Assembly (NCBI RefSeq): GCF_040412425.1
Contig: NC_089749.1
Span: forward strand, 36,962,070 to 37,026,069
Direction: 5' to 3'
DNA length: 64,000 nt
Source: Macrobrachium rosenbergii
Taxonomy: Eukaryota > Arthropoda > Malacostraca > Decapoda > Palaemonidae
Numbering within the stretch: the first letter of the stretch is position 1; every line of letters starts with the position of its first letter. The notes under the pieces are model-generated. The model saw only the letters and a list, made by a program, of their open reading frames with translations. It was not told the origin of the DNA and searched no databases. Positions 17,040-30,087 of this stretch are shown here, one piece after another. Made by a program: the position numbers and the translations under genes.

Positions 17040-18414
17040 TTACTAAGAAGGGACACCCTTCCCAAGCTAACTCTCCCGCCTAGCTTCACAGAAGTAAATA
17101 TAACATAAAATATAAACCTTTATGCTTGTAAGAAAAATAATATAAAACAAAAAACTTTTATTTTGTTCAAGGAAACACAGTCATTTTCATCATATTTCTG
17201 ACTGACAGGAAAGCTACGGAAAACATTTTACTTCTTAATCTCAAACTTTTGCTCCCTAAGCACTCCTTAATCTCCTTGTCTTTGAACCTGTGACTGCCTG
17301 AATACCTCTGTTTCCAGGAACAAAGCCATTTGGAGACAAATCCCTACTGTAGGCTGAGATGAGCCAGTGGAGAAGATTAACTCAAAGGAAGAATTCAGGG
17401 GCCTTAGCAACTGATCACGTGGTCCTCTGCCCTGCCATGTGGTGAATGGGTCAAAGAAAGCGCACCAACAATCTGCAGGTGCAATCATAGAAAATGGAGC
17501 GTCAAGAAAGAGTTGGAAGTTAATCCTCCAAAGGTCATATAAGGAGCAATGTGATCTGAAGACAAACAGAAGCATCTTGGCTGCAGTACCTGAAAGCAGC
17601 TTCCCCTTTATCCCCACCCCTACTGGGCCATATTCCCGACATGTGGCTTTCTTGATCAAGCCCAAGTTTTCCTACCAGTGAATGGCCCCCTTAATTCCTC
17701 CTCCATTCTTATCTACGGTGGCGACAACTCTCCAGCTACGTAAAGTACCCTGATCAGAGGTATTTCTTAACCAGCCACGAACTTATTCTTTAACTGTATT
17801 TTGTGTTTCATTTTCGAAGTGCAAAATTTCCATGCCATACCTGATCTTATTATTTCAGTGCATTAATTTATTCGTAAGTGTTTCTGTGTCGTAAATCAAG
17901 ATACCTTGGCACCTTCTGTACACTTCTTGACTTTTCCTTAGATTATGCTGTTTCTTTCCATCACATAAACTAGTGCATCCTCCACTGCAGATGGAGACAC
18001 TTGCTGTGGAATCTTCCCTTTGATTGCGCCCTGCTTGCCATGATCCCAACTGCGCCATTTAACTCTACAGTGCCATTGAAGTTGATTTCTTCGACATACT
18101 TCAATTATTATTTGTTAACATAATTTAGTTATTTAGCAGGACCTTGTTTCCCTGCCTCAGTTAATTCCCGTTCTTCTGGTTTTGTTGTAAATGTAAATAT
18201 AAGTGAATTTAAAGTGAACCTAAGTGTTTATCTACAACTTCCCCCTATTGAGTAACAGCCTTCAGCTCAATTTCTTTTCTGTTATGGTTGCCTGCTCCCA
18301 AAGTAGTAATCAGATATAATAGATTTTCCCATGGTAAGTAAAGTATTCTCTCAGAAAAGGCATAAAGGTAATTTCCCTGCTCAGAATCAAATCTCTCTCA
18401 CAGGCAAAACCATA
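17040..18414 (+). repeat. 5' LTR of element A
   Basis: It aligns collinearly with 55,986-57,364, from TACTAAGAAGGGACACCC at the left to GGCAAAACCATAA at the right. Identity is around nine in ten by eye, with scattered substitutions and small indels. The ends are unusual in not being TG...CA. The open frames at 17,267-17,681 recur in the other LTR and are by-products. What follows (TGACGACC) may be a degenerate primer-binding site of the TGGCGACC type. Confidence 0.85.
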
Positions 18415-20558
18415 AAAGTGACGACCAAATTGCCAAATCTTGCAGCATGTAACACTGAAAGCTAGAATCCTTGCCCCCTTGCAACTTGCAACTTTCAGCT
18501 ACTAGCCACGCTAAAGCTGGATGCAAGACAAGAAACAATCCTTAGCATAAAATCCTAAGCACACAATCAAATGGAGTTCCACAGTGTAAGTATGGTATTA
18601 TTTTATATTTTTTAGATTAGTGCAATCAAAATCATGCTCTACAAATAGTTCAAGCGAGAAGAGAGTGTTGCTCTACTGAAACATAAGCTTTGTCACTATC
18701 GCATGTTAGTTTGCGTGGGTCAGCGTTAGGCTAGCTAGGCAGTGAAGTGTTAAACAAAGTGATACCCAAGGAAATAACGCATTATTTCCTTCCCCACATG
18801 CTGTGGACAATTACCGTCCACCATTTTAGCTAGGCAACACAGCAAATTGGGTGATGAATTCCAGCCCTCCAGCAATTTCATCAGCTGGTTCCCCTCTCTC
18901 TCGATTGTAGTATAAAACACGCAAGACCTTAAATTAACATTTCTCTATTTCCAAAACCGTACTTGGAAAATTTAGTATTTAGAAGATTCATTTAACTTTG
19001 CTACACGAAGAAAATTTCACTTACAAAGCTGTTCTCTAACCATTTACATAAATCCACACAAACATGCAAATTTTCGCTTTTGTATCTCAGAAGGGAAAAA
19101 CATTCCCACAATTGTTTGTCCGTTTCATAAGATCCCATGCAACCCTTTTTCGTTCAAACGGTCACATGGTTTCACACGTGCTGACCCCACCAAAACAAAC
19201 CAATCTTGCACGACTCAGTACACGCATACCTCATGATCATGTGATAGTCAGATCAACATGAGTAAACTTAATTTCTTCACATTTGTGATCCAAGCAAAAT
19301 AATGCCTCGTGCACGGTAGACTTAAGATAGGTAATTGTCGCCTTTTCAGAAACATTTTTAATTATTCGTTTATGACGAACCTGCTTAATCATTCGCACAC
19401 ACATATATTGTGTGTAGCCCTAAGTTACTGCTTCCAATTTGCCTAAAGCAACACAATTGTATAATCTAGGTAAACCTTAACCCGCAGAGCTGTTACCAAG
19501 TGCCTCTCACCAATCCAAGAAACCCTCTCCTTTAAGTTTACACTACCAATTTTAATAATTCTGTGTTCCGACACCCAATCGAGACTCTTGGAATTAACCC
19601 GTATCGAGGGCTCCCCAACAGTCCTTTACAAATGAAGAACAATCCGCACCCAGAGTGCAACAACCCAAAATTGTGTTACCTGCAAACAAACCCTATGTCC
19701 TCCAGGACAAATTGAACCCCACATTCTCTGAACGAGAACCCCAACGTTCTCTGGAATGCCTTAACTTCGCACTATAGCCGGACTCGCCTGTGCACGAATG
19801 AAACCAAAATTACAGTCTTCTGAACAAATCGAACCCCGCGTTCTCTGAACGAGAACCCCAAAGTTCTCCAGAACGCCTTAACTTCGTACTAGAGCCGGTC
19901 TAGCCCGTGCACAAATAAAACCAAAATTACAGTCTTCTGAACAAATCAAACACCGCATTCCCTGAACGAAAACCCCAACGTTCTCCAGAACACCTTGACT
20001 TCACCCTATAGCTGGACTCATCCATGCACGAATGAAACCAAAATTACATTCTTTTGAACAAATCAACCCCCATGTTCTCTAAACGAGAACCCCAAAGTTC
20101 TCTGGAACACCTTAACTTCGGCCTATAGCCAGTCTAGCCCGTGCATGAATAAAACCAAATTTATGTTATTCTGAACAAATCAAACACCACATTCTCTGAA
20201 CGAGCACCCCAATGTTCTACGGATCACCTCGACTTCGTGCTATAGCTGGTCTCACCCGTGCACGAATAAAGCCAAAATTACATTCTTCTGAACAAATCAA
20301 ACCCCACATTCTCTGAATAGACCCTATGTTCTACGGAAAACATTTGACTTCACACTATAGCTGGTCTCGTCTGTACGTGAACAAACCAAAACCCCGTTCT
20401 ATCTGAACAACTCTACCAATATTGGAAAACCCTAAAACTTGCGCAACCGTCTGGCCTCGTCCATGTGCAAGCACCAAGCCATTCCCTGAACGAACCAGAA
20501 CCTTCACTCTCGATTTCCAGGAACGAGCCTTGCACTACACTGCTACGCACAAATTCTC
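18415..20558 (+). other. Element A leader
   Basis: A non-coding stretch of about 2.1 kb between the 5' LTR and gag. Its second half holds a 117-bp tandem array. The only sizeable frame (19,064-19,261) is unremarkable. Confidence 0.6.
19705..20406 (+). repeat. 117-bp tandem repeat array in element A leader
   Basis: The anchor GAACAAATC recurs at 19,822, 19,939, 20,056, 20,173 and 20,290, exactly 117 bp apart, with a degenerate form at about 19,705 and a decaying one after 20,400. Each unit contains TTCTCTGAACGAGAACCCC and a Gly/Ser-like GTGCACGAATAAAACC segment. The units differ by substitutions only, so the spacing is preserved. The period is a multiple of three, but every frame has stops. 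Confidence 0.93.
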
Positions 20559-21210
20559 TTGAACAAACCAGGAATCATCCTCCTGAATGAATCAGAACCC
20601 CACTTGATTCCCAGGAATAAGCCTGCATCAAGAGTGCCACAATCCAAATGGGCATACCTTAAGGACAGAGCCCTTGGGAGGTGGCTGGATTCCCTAAATG
20701 CCACTACCGCTGAGGACATCCTCGAGGACTTCCTATATTATGCCCCCTCTGCTCTAGCTACCTATATCTGTGGGAAAGCCCCAACAACACTCACTGAGTG
20801 CTGTCGTTTAGCAGACAGCTGGGACACACACCACCACCTTGCTAGTTCCTTGGGGCATAAAATTTGCCCACCTTCTCACACCTCCGGAATCTCTCAGCCT
20901 AAAGATGGACATACTCCAAAGCCACCTGTATGCGGCCACTTCAAGAGGCTGCAAACAGTGCCACCTGAGGGCCCCGGCTCCGCCGAAGGCACCGCCTAAG
21001 TGCCCAACAGGAACACTCACAACCGAGTCACACCTGGCCCTGGGAACCCCCCCCCACCCGCACAACATACCTACTCACTCGTCGGGAACAGTGCCCCAGA
21101 GAGGTTTCATCCAAGAAACGTGCAAGGACTGCAGCCAGAAGGGCTACATATCTGTAAAGTACGGGCACTGCCCGCAACATGCTACGCCGAAAGCAATTCA
21201 CACTACTGTC
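20559..21210 (+). pseudogene. gag remnant of element A
   Basis: The frame 20,559-20,999 contains WAYLKDRALGRWLDSLNATT followed by a helical stretch ending in LADSWDTHHHL, the layout of the capsid-like domain found in arthropod Ty3-type Gag proteins. A Cys/His-poor linker with one CGHF and a displaced CKQCHL pair (in the overlapping frame 20,839-21,219) probably derives from a nucleocapsid knuckle. Gag would coat the element RNA in cytoplasmic particles. The frame changes near 20,950 and the N-terminus is uncertain, so it is broken. Confidence 0.6.
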
Positions 21211-21227
21211 TGCTCGTGACAGCCAGC

Positions 21228-21786
21228 TGACTGGATAGGCCTTGACGTCGCGAGGATTGTGCCCCTCAATGGCTCCACTCCCCCTTGGGAATTGCCCAAC
21301 ATCATCGACACTGGTTCCGAGGTGAGCCTTATCACTAGGGACCAGGTGCCTTCCAGCGCCACCATCCGCGAGGATGCCTATTTGCTGGGTAAATGAGGAT
21401 GTCAAGGACCTCCCCACTGTTCATCTGTGAGTCACCACTGGTGATTCCTCTCGCAAGAGGGAAAACCTCTTCAGTGTTGTAGAGTCCCTCACAACTGGAT
21501 GTCCTCTCCTTCTGGGCCAAACGACCACGCGGAGGAGACAGTGCCCCTAGACAACGACCTGCTACCTGCTGGCCAATCTCTGGCATCAATGCCATGGTTG
21601 CAAGACCAGCCTGGCACTCCCCCTACCGAATCTGGTTCTCATCCTGTAGCTGCCCTTCTCATCATGGGGGCGGACACCTCTCTTCCTACCTTAAGCCAGG
21701 AGCAGCTCATCCGAGAGCAGAAGGAAGATGCCACCCTATGGAGCCACCGCTCGGAGGCTGCCACCACTGAAGATGAAGTAAAGGAC
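21228..21786 (+). pseudogene. Protease and protease-integrase linker of element A
   Basis: An aspartic protease active-site block reads IIDTGSEVSLI with the catalytic Asp codon at 21,307. The frame stops near 21,393. The next frame (21,499 onward) carries LIREQKEDATLWSHRSEA, the short acidic linker that in element E lies between protease and integrase. It is cut at 21,786 by element C and the element resumes at 46,206. The linker identity supports joining the two halves of A. Confidence 0.65.
21782..21786. repeat. Target-site duplication of element C, left copy
   Basis: AGGAC here abuts the TGTCATG end of C. The same AGGAC at 46,206-46,210 abuts the CATGACA end. Confidence 0.85.
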
Positions 21787-22148
21787 TGTCATGATGCAAG
21801 AATTCTTCCAGGTTCTTTCAGACTCTAAACAACAATGTTTCAACACCAGCAACTGAAATATGGGAAATGAATATAAAAAGAAACAACTCTCACAACACCA
21901 CAACACATTTATTCACAACCTTATTTACAAAAAAAGTGAAATGCTGTTTCCCCTTTGCTCTCAACCAATGTAACTCTAAACAAAATAAATCTAAGCAGTT
22001 ATAGATAGGGGGAACAGGTTGCAAGGTAGAACAATCTTAATACTTACATGGTGAGTTGGTGAGTTATCCTTTCATGGCTGGGGTTTCAGCTGGGGAGATG
22101 ATGCTGGCACGATGACCTCGGGCTTGAAGACGTCACAGAAGGGTGGCT
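21787..22148 (-). repeat. Truncated 3' LTR of element C
   Basis: Matches 45,017-45,378 closely over about 360 bp (for example the ATAGATAGGGGGAACAGG block). It loses similarity at about 22,148, where gag-derived sequence begins. Confidence 0.85.
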
Positions 22149-22583
22149 GCTCTCGTCCCGTCTCAAACTTTTAAACTTCTTAAACTTCCTCAGACATGCA
22201 ACTATACACGGAAAGTGCCCTACCACGTAAGACTGACTGTAAATACAAAGTCCACATGTTTTTGAACAACCTACTCTGTTCGTTAACTTTTCGAAAGACA
22301 TGAAATATTTTGTTACATCGTCCTCATCAAATTTTGGCACTAATTTCAACACTGCACCCATACCTAAACTGTCAACACCACCGTTCAACGATGAATTACC
22401 ACCTCATGTGCTGCCTGACGAACTATTATAAGAACTTCGCCTTAACCAAGCAATTTCTAACACATGTTTATGCTCTTTCTCTCTTTCTTCTTCCTCTTTC
22501 TCCTTTTCTTCTCTCTTTCTCCCTATCCCCTCTTTCTCTTCTAGCTGCAGTTTAATTTCTCTTTCAATTGCTCTTTTATCTCT
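22149..22583 (-). pseudogene. gag of element C, distal part
   Basis: On the minus strand, from 22,583 downwards, the frame continues gag exactly where the N-terminal part stops at 44,839. A charged Glu/Lys/Arg coiled stretch is followed, after Asn/Ser-rich sequence, by LVPKFDEDDVTKYFMSFEKL, the opening of the capsid domain of this Gag class. The frame then shifts near 22,250 and ends by fusion to LTR sequence at about 22,148. Removing element B and one copy of its CTCT duplication leaves the frame open. Confidence 0.75.
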
Positions 22584-22725
22584 TGTAAAGGCGTCAAACA
22601 CCTCTTCATTTCTGCATTAATCATGCCATGTATATTACCTGTTGTTATTTCATATTTTTTATGTATCTCTCCATACGTATTATTGTCTGGCCTTTCTGCC
22701 GATGTATGCAACTACTATGTACGTT
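22584..22725 (+). repeat. 5' LTR of element B, first part
   Basis: Matches 44,520-44,661 closely, from TGTAAAG to TATGTACGTT. The match stops where the TGTGAGAGGG end of element D begins. Confidence 0.85.
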
Positions 22726-23072
22726 TGTGAGAGGGTGCGAAAGAAAGAGCAGGTAGACAATTACTGCTAGTTTATTGAGGAAGCAGCCTGCTTATCAAGC
22801 GGCGTGCGGACGTCAGTACAAAGACATACAAGTGACCCGAGGTCAATCATTCTCTATGCAAAACAAGACAGGTACATACAGATAACGTGACAATAAAAAT
22901 AGTATATTAAACACAAAGATACTCTGACACATACACAATATACAAGGTCAACAATGAATAGGTAATTACATAGTAAAAATAGGGCTGATTACCCTGACCT
23001 AGGGTCAGGTGAGAAGGCACCATAGAAAACGGGAGGTTCTTCACAGAAAACCCATCTAGCGGGGACTTTACA
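22726..23072 (-). repeat. 3' LTR of element D with preceding purine tract
   Basis: Read on the minus strand, a run of nine Gs and AGTAT (23,073-23,087) precedes TGTAAAGTCCCC, and the LTR ends CCCTCTCACA at 22,726. The purine tract resembles that of element B (GTGGGGGAGTACT, 44,507-44,519). Confidence 0.75.
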
Positions 23073-23379
23073 ATACTCCCCCCCCCCGAAAACGTAGGTA
23101 AGTGTCTGATCAAGGCAGGTATCTGCTGGGGCGGTGGAGAGGGCCGCGGCTCCTCGATGTCAGCTGGGGAGTGCGTTCGACTTCGGTGCATTGCGCATGG
23201 GAGTGGCTGGTTGTTCTCCTGCCTGGGGCAAGGGCCTTCTGGGGGTGCCCACGAGACTTTCTTGTGGGTGGGGTGGGCTGAGGGGGCGACGTCTCCTGTG
23301 GGGGTCACTGGGGAGTGCCACCAACGTCCTCCTCCAGGAGTGCAGGCTTGAGGCGGTCTACCGACACCCAGTCGTCCTT

Positions 23380-24484
23380 CCCGTGGATGGCCACCCGGAA
23401 TGCCTTTTTGTTTTTCTCCAGCATGAGGAAAGGCCCCTGTAGGGCCTGGTTAAGGGTGGGCGGACAGCGACATTCCTGACAAAGACGTGGGTGGTGGAAG
23501 ACAGACCGGGAGGCATGAAGGGGGACATCCTGTCGGTATACGTCTGCTGGCAGGGGTGAACTTTCCGACCCTGTCACGGAACCTCTGTGTTGTTAGGTTG
23601 TCCCGGTCCTCCGTGATGAGTTCACCCGGGATGATGAGGGACTCCCCGTAGACTTTTTCTGCTGCAGACTGGTCGCCGTTGGCTCTGGGGGCGGTCCGCA
23701 GCCCGAGGAGGACCCAGGGCAGCTGGTACTTCCAATTGTCAGCAGTGCAAGGACCCATAAGGGACGCCTTCAGGTACCTGTGGAACCTTTCCACCAATCT
23801 GTTGGCTGCTGGGTTGTAGGTGGTGGTGCTGTGGTGAGTGGTCCCCAGCTGGCATGCCAGGAAGGTCCACAGCTCGGACAGGAAAACTGGGCCCCTGCCC
23901 GTAGTTATGTGGTCCGTGACACCGAACCTGCTGATCCAGCTGGAGAGGAGGGCCTCGGCGCACGCACTGGCGGTGGCTTCGTCCATGGGTGTCGCTTCGG
24001 GCCACCTGGTGGAGCGGTTGACGACTGTCAGAAGGTATCTGGCTCCTCCTGATGGGGGAAGAGGACCCACAACGTCGACGTGGATGTGCCCAAACCGTCT
24101 TCCTGGCTGAGGAAAGTTGCCCACCCCCGACTCGGTGTGACGCCCCACTTTGCTGGTCTGGCACTGAATGCACTGCCTCACCCAGGCCGTTGCGTCCTTC
24201 CATATGCCATGCCTGAAGAACTTCTCTGCCAGCAGCTTGGCTGTCGTCCTGCCGGAGGGATATGACAGTCTGTGGATGATGTCGAAGACCAGACGACGGC
24301 GGGAGGCGGGCACTAGTAGGCGGGGGTGGCGAGTGCTTAGGTCGCTCAGCAGTGTTGGCCCTCCAGGGGCGAGGGCCACACCCTTCCACTTCAGCGACGT
24401 GATGGCGGTGCGGTAGGCTGGCATCTCTGGGTCGGTGGCCTGTTCCCAGGTAAGGTCCTCGTAGTCGATCCCGAGCTGCACCAC
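23380..24484 (-). pseudogene. Integrase of element D
   Basis: Integrase joins the cDNA ends to chromosomal DNA. The frame 24,484-23,450 shows the zinc-binding region (HRLSYPSG ... CIQCQTSK), the first catalytic Asp in HVDVVGPLPP, and the Glu block (NRLVERFHRYLKA). The second catalytic position, normally TDRGP, reads TTGRGP, so Asp appears replaced by Gly. The C-terminal LTR-binding part continues in another frame (to about 23,305) with DWVSVDRLKPA. It directly follows RNase H. Confidence 0.8.
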
Positions 24485-24490
24485 GTCGAT

Positions 24491-24860
24491 TTAGATCCTC
24501 GAGAGGGCGCCCGCTACAGGGTTCTTCCTGCCGGGGAGGTACTTGATGGTGCAGGTGAACTCCGTGATGTCTGTGAGGTGCCGCTGCTGCCTGGACGACC
24601 ATGCATCCCCCAGCTTTGTGAAGGCGTGGACCAGCGGCTGGTGGTCCATCCAAATTGTGAAGGGCGTACCCTCCAGGAGGAATTTGAAGTGGCGTACCGC
24701 CTGGTACACTGCAAAGAGTTCCCTGTCGAAGGTGCTGTAGTGGGACTCGGTGGGGCTGAGCTTCCTGCTGAAGAAGGCAATGAGCTGAGGGGCTCCGTTC
24801 AAGACCTGCTCCAGGACGGCCCCACAGGCGACGTTGCTGGCATCCGTTGTTAGCTGGAGA
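24491..24860 (-). pseudogene. RNase H of element D
   Basis: The frame 24,802-24,491 reads LIAFFSRKLSPTESHYSTFD, then RELFAVYQAVRHFKF, WMDHQPLVHAFTK and a LPGRKNPVAGALSRI end, the conserved blocks of Ty3-type RNase H, which removes RNA from RNA-DNA hybrids. The first catalytic Asp block lies just upstream in another frame (DASNVACGAV near 24,840), so a shift separates the halves. Confidence 0.8.
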
Positions 24861-24950
24861 GGGGGGGGGGTGCAGCCATTGTCAGGGAGAAGGCCCGCTG
24901 CTGGTTAGGGCCCCACACTAAGGACTTTGGATGGCCCTTCAGGATCTCCA

Positions 24951-25720
24951 TCAGGGGGGCATGGTGTGCGCGACCCTGGGGATGAACCTCCTGTAGTAGT
25001 TGACCATCCCGAGGAATTCTTGTATGCCCTTGACGGAGGTAGGGGTGGGGAACCGGACGATGGCCTCAACCTTTGATGCAAGTGGGCGGACGCCTCCCAG
25101 GGAAATCTCGTGGCCAAGGAAGTCGACTCTTTCGACGCTTAAGGTGCACTTGTTGAACCTAATGACGAGGCCGTTCTCCTGTAGGCGCTGCGGGACCACC
25201 CGGATGTGTTGCTGGTGTTCTTTGTGGGACCTGGGAAAAATTAGGATGTCATCAAAGTAGCAGACGCAGAAGTTCAAGCCCCCCAGGATGCTGTCCATCA
25301 GTCTCTGGAAAGTCGCCCCTGCGTTCCTCAGGCCGAAAGTGAAGGCAAAGACATAGGACCCGAAGGGTGTGATGATGGCAGTTTTAGGAATGTCTTCTGG
25401 AACTACTGGTACCTGGAAATAGGACTTTAACAGATATAATTTTGAAAATATTTTGGCCCAGTGAAAAGAGGCCGTGAGGTCTTGCATGTTTGAGAGGGTA
25501 GTGGTCTGGTTCTGTAGTGAGGTTGAGCCGCCTGTAGTTGCCGCAGGGTCTCCAAGAGCCATCTGGTTTCTGCACCATGTGAAGGGGAGAGGTCCACTGG
25601 CTGGGGGCCTTTCTGCATATGCCCATACGCACCATGTCGGCAAAAGCATTCTTGGCCTCCTGAAGGTGCTGAGGGGAAGCCTCCAGAACTTTGAGTGCGT
25701 TGGGGGGCCCCTCGTCTTGA
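24951..25720 (-). pseudogene. Reverse transcriptase of element D
   Basis: The frame 25,649-24,951 contains LYLLKSYFQVPV, TPFGSYVFAFTFGLRNAGAT, the catalytic box CYFDDILIF (25,248-25,259; YFDD where YVDD or YLDD is usual) and FLGHEIS, the palm and thumb motifs of Ty3-type enzymes. The N-terminal fingers (SPLHMVQKPDGSWRPCGNYR) sit in the overlapping frame of the protease reading (25,384-26,337). A shift near 25,430 separates them. Confidence 0.85.
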
Positions 25721-25749
25721 TGTGGTGGTAAATTCCGTGTTTGGCAGGG

Positions 25750-26200
25750 GCCCCTGGCCACCTGATGAATTTCGGGCCCGAACACCTCAGGGAATTCCTT
25801 CAGGAGGGAGGCGTACTGGTGGGGAGCGACGGAACATACTGTGGGCGTGCTGGGGCCCGGCGCCAGGGGCAGGGACTGGCAGGACTCGGTGTCCAGCAGG
25901 TGTTTGCAGCTGATGTCGACTGCCAGTCCGAAGTGGGCCAGGAAGTCCGCACTCAGGAGTGGGGTCCTCACGTCCGCGACGATGAAGTTCCACTTGTATC
26001 TCCAGCCCAGGATGGAGACTGACAGGAGCTTGGTGCCGTAGGAGAGGATGGGGGACCCGTTGGCGGCCATCAGGGAGGCAGCCGGGTACGGTGGGCATTT
26101 GCGGTCCTCTCTGGAAGGCAGGAACACTGACCACACGGCTCCAGTGTTGATCAGCATCATCCTGTCGGAGACAGTGTTACGGATGTAGAACCCTACTGGT
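25750..26200 (-). pseudogene. Protease of element D with altered active site
   Basis: Within the long frame 26,337-25,384 the retropepsin region reads MLINTGAVWSVFLPS. The residue expected to be the catalytic Asp of D-T-G is Asn (codon at 26,146-26,148). A later block, ADFLAHFGLAVD, is the conserved C-terminal part of the fold. The protease would normally cut the element's polyprotein; this change should abolish activity. A Glu-Phe-Pro-Glu-Val-Phe linker leads into reverse transcriptase. Confidence 0.75.
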
Positions 26201-27018
26201 GCGGGGCTCCTGGGTGCTCCTGCTGCCATGGTGGCCTGTGAGGGTGGCCGCCACTTCCCCCATTTTTTGGATGGGCGAAAAGGCAGGGGGCATTGCAATT
26301 TCGAGCATCTTTGCTGAACCTCCGGTGGTAGTAGCAAAGCCCCGGCCTTTCCTTATTCTGGTGAAGGGGTGGCCACCTCCTGGCGACGACATTGATCTCC
26401 TCTGCGTTGGGTTCGTCTGGCTGGAGGCAGTTGACAAGGTGTGCGGGCGTGGATGCCCGCTTCGCTGCCCTCGTGGAGTCAGTCAGCTGCTGCACCGCTT
26501 TGATGAGATCCTCGACCGGCAGGGTGTAGGGCTCCTCAATCTGACCCCGAACCTCCGAGAGGAGCTGCCACAGGAGGATCTCCCTCAACAGGCTGATCTC
26601 CTTGTGCCTGCCGCTTCTGTCCGTCTCGGGGAGGAGGAGCAGGTCTCACGTCTCCAGGAGGTTTGTGTCCTGCCAGGGGTTGATGGCGAGGTCGAGGGCG
26701 AGGGCAGCTCTCTCGGAGACCGGCAGGGAGCAGGTCTCGGCGAGAGAGGCCTTCAGGTGCTGGTAGGTGGCAGGGCTCGAAGTTGATGTCACCCATGGGG
26801 CGACCTTCCTGTATATCTCCTCCGGTAGGACGTTGATCACTATGTCTGCCTGCAGCACCTCGTCGGTCAGGCCTGCTGACCTGCCCCTGGACGTTTAGAG
26901 CCATACGTTGTGATATGAACAGCAGCGATTTTTGAGGGCCTTCCGGTTGATCCGTTAATCCACTAAAATATGTTTTGGCATGAGGAGGTCCCAGGAAGTC
27001 TTGTTGACCGGTTTCCAA
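26200..27018 (-). pseudogene. gag of element D with CHCC zinc motif
   Basis: Overlapping frames 27,018-26,536 and 26,858-26,193 carry the capsid-like region (EIYRKVAPWV, TYQHLKASLAETCSLPVSER, LALDLAINPWQD). They are followed by CYYHRRFSKDARNCNAPC at about 26,300-26,360, spacing C-x2-H-x9-C-x3-C. This CHCC Gag motif is the one described for the CsRn1/Kabuki group of Ty3 elements, so D most likely belongs there. At least one frameshift is present. Confidence 0.7.
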
Positions 27019-27199
27019 ACAAAAACACTTCCCCCTTTTATCACGTCATCATAATTTTCCTGGGGTTCTAGATCTAATGCGCCAACTGGCCAGTCACTTG
27101 GCGACATCGCTGTTGTAGCGTTCAGACAACACTGCTGGGCTGGTTCGTTCTCTTACACGGAATTTTCGTCTTTCGAACCACATGGGGGCAACACTCTGA

Positions 27200-29128
<1,929 letters not shown>

Positions 29129-29132
29129 AATT

Positions 29133-29150
29133 TGGGGGCCTGACCGGGAT
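29133..29150 (+). promoter_or_regulatory. Primer-binding site of element E, tRNA-Pro-like
   Basis: TGGGGGCCTGACCGGGAT begins 4 bp after the LTR. It agrees at 14 of 18 positions with TGGGGGCTCGTCCGGGAT, the complement of the tRNA-Pro 3' end used by several retroelements. Reverse transcription would start here. Confidence 0.6.
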
Positions 29151-30087
29151 GGTTTAAGTGCATTTTCGTTTATTAGTAATTATTTTCAAGTGATTTTCGA
29201 TTTTCATTATTTTCATTTAAGTTCATTACCACATCTGCAAGGCTCTAGTTAAGTGTACACAAGTAAGGTGAGAAATTTTAGTTCTGTTTGTCATTATAAT
29301 GTAAAGAAAATATACTCCTCCTCATTCATTCTTTCGGTATCTGTAATATGGAGGGAAAGCTAATAACTTAGTGTTAATCAGCAGGGTTCTGTCACTTCAT
29401 GTGCTTTCATTCACCCTTATTACGAACCATAAATAAGGGTATATCGTGTCATAGCTATCGTTCCGACGAACATTTTATTGTTAATCCGGGCATCTGCTAG
29501 TGTACCATACTTAATCTTCGGATCGTCTCAAGATCCTTTAATTTATTTTGGGTATTCTGTAAGCTTCCGCTTTGTTTATTTTCATTGCAGTGTAGCTATC
29601 TATAGCATATCCTCGGATCTCAAGATCTAATCTTTAATTATTTTGTCAATACGGTTGTTTTGACATATTATTGTTTTTCCATTGTGGATTTTGCGAGTAT
29701 TATCTCGCCTCATTAAAGCGTTTGAGATATTTTTTGCTATAAGATTTAGAGTAAATGTGTTTTTCTGCGTATTAACCATTATCTCTAGTTATTATTCTTT
29801 GTGGTCGTTATTTTATCCAGTGAATGTTAAATAATGCTTAGATATTTATTTACTTAGACTATTCTATTTGACTCTTTGAATCGTTCTTGAAATGTTAGTT
29901 TATGTAAATATGAAATAAGCGGTTAACATACGTGTATCACCTTTGAGTTTTGATATGCTAGAGTATCTGTTAAATTTCTTAGTGTGAGGAGAATTTGTAA
30001 TGTCAAATATGGTTTGTTTCTTGTAGTGTGAAGTCAGGATTTAAAATTGATATTGTAGTTCTTAAGTTCTAACTACTAATTACTAAG
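29151..30087 (+). other. Leader of element E
   Basis: An AT-rich, non-coding stretch of about 0.9 kb between the primer site and gag. No repeat or frame of note. Confidence 0.6.

Noticed and set aside
17267..17681. 132- and 80-codon frames overlapping on opposite strands
   Set aside because: The same frames recur at 56,354-56,630. Both lie in the LTRs of element A, so they are repeat by-products.
23739..24653. 304-codon minus-strand frame rich in Pro, Arg and His
   Set aside because: It is an alternative frame of the GC-rich integrase and RNase H of element D, whose motifs are in the other frame.
26199..26786. 195-codon + strand frame
   Set aside because: Antisense to the gag of element D.
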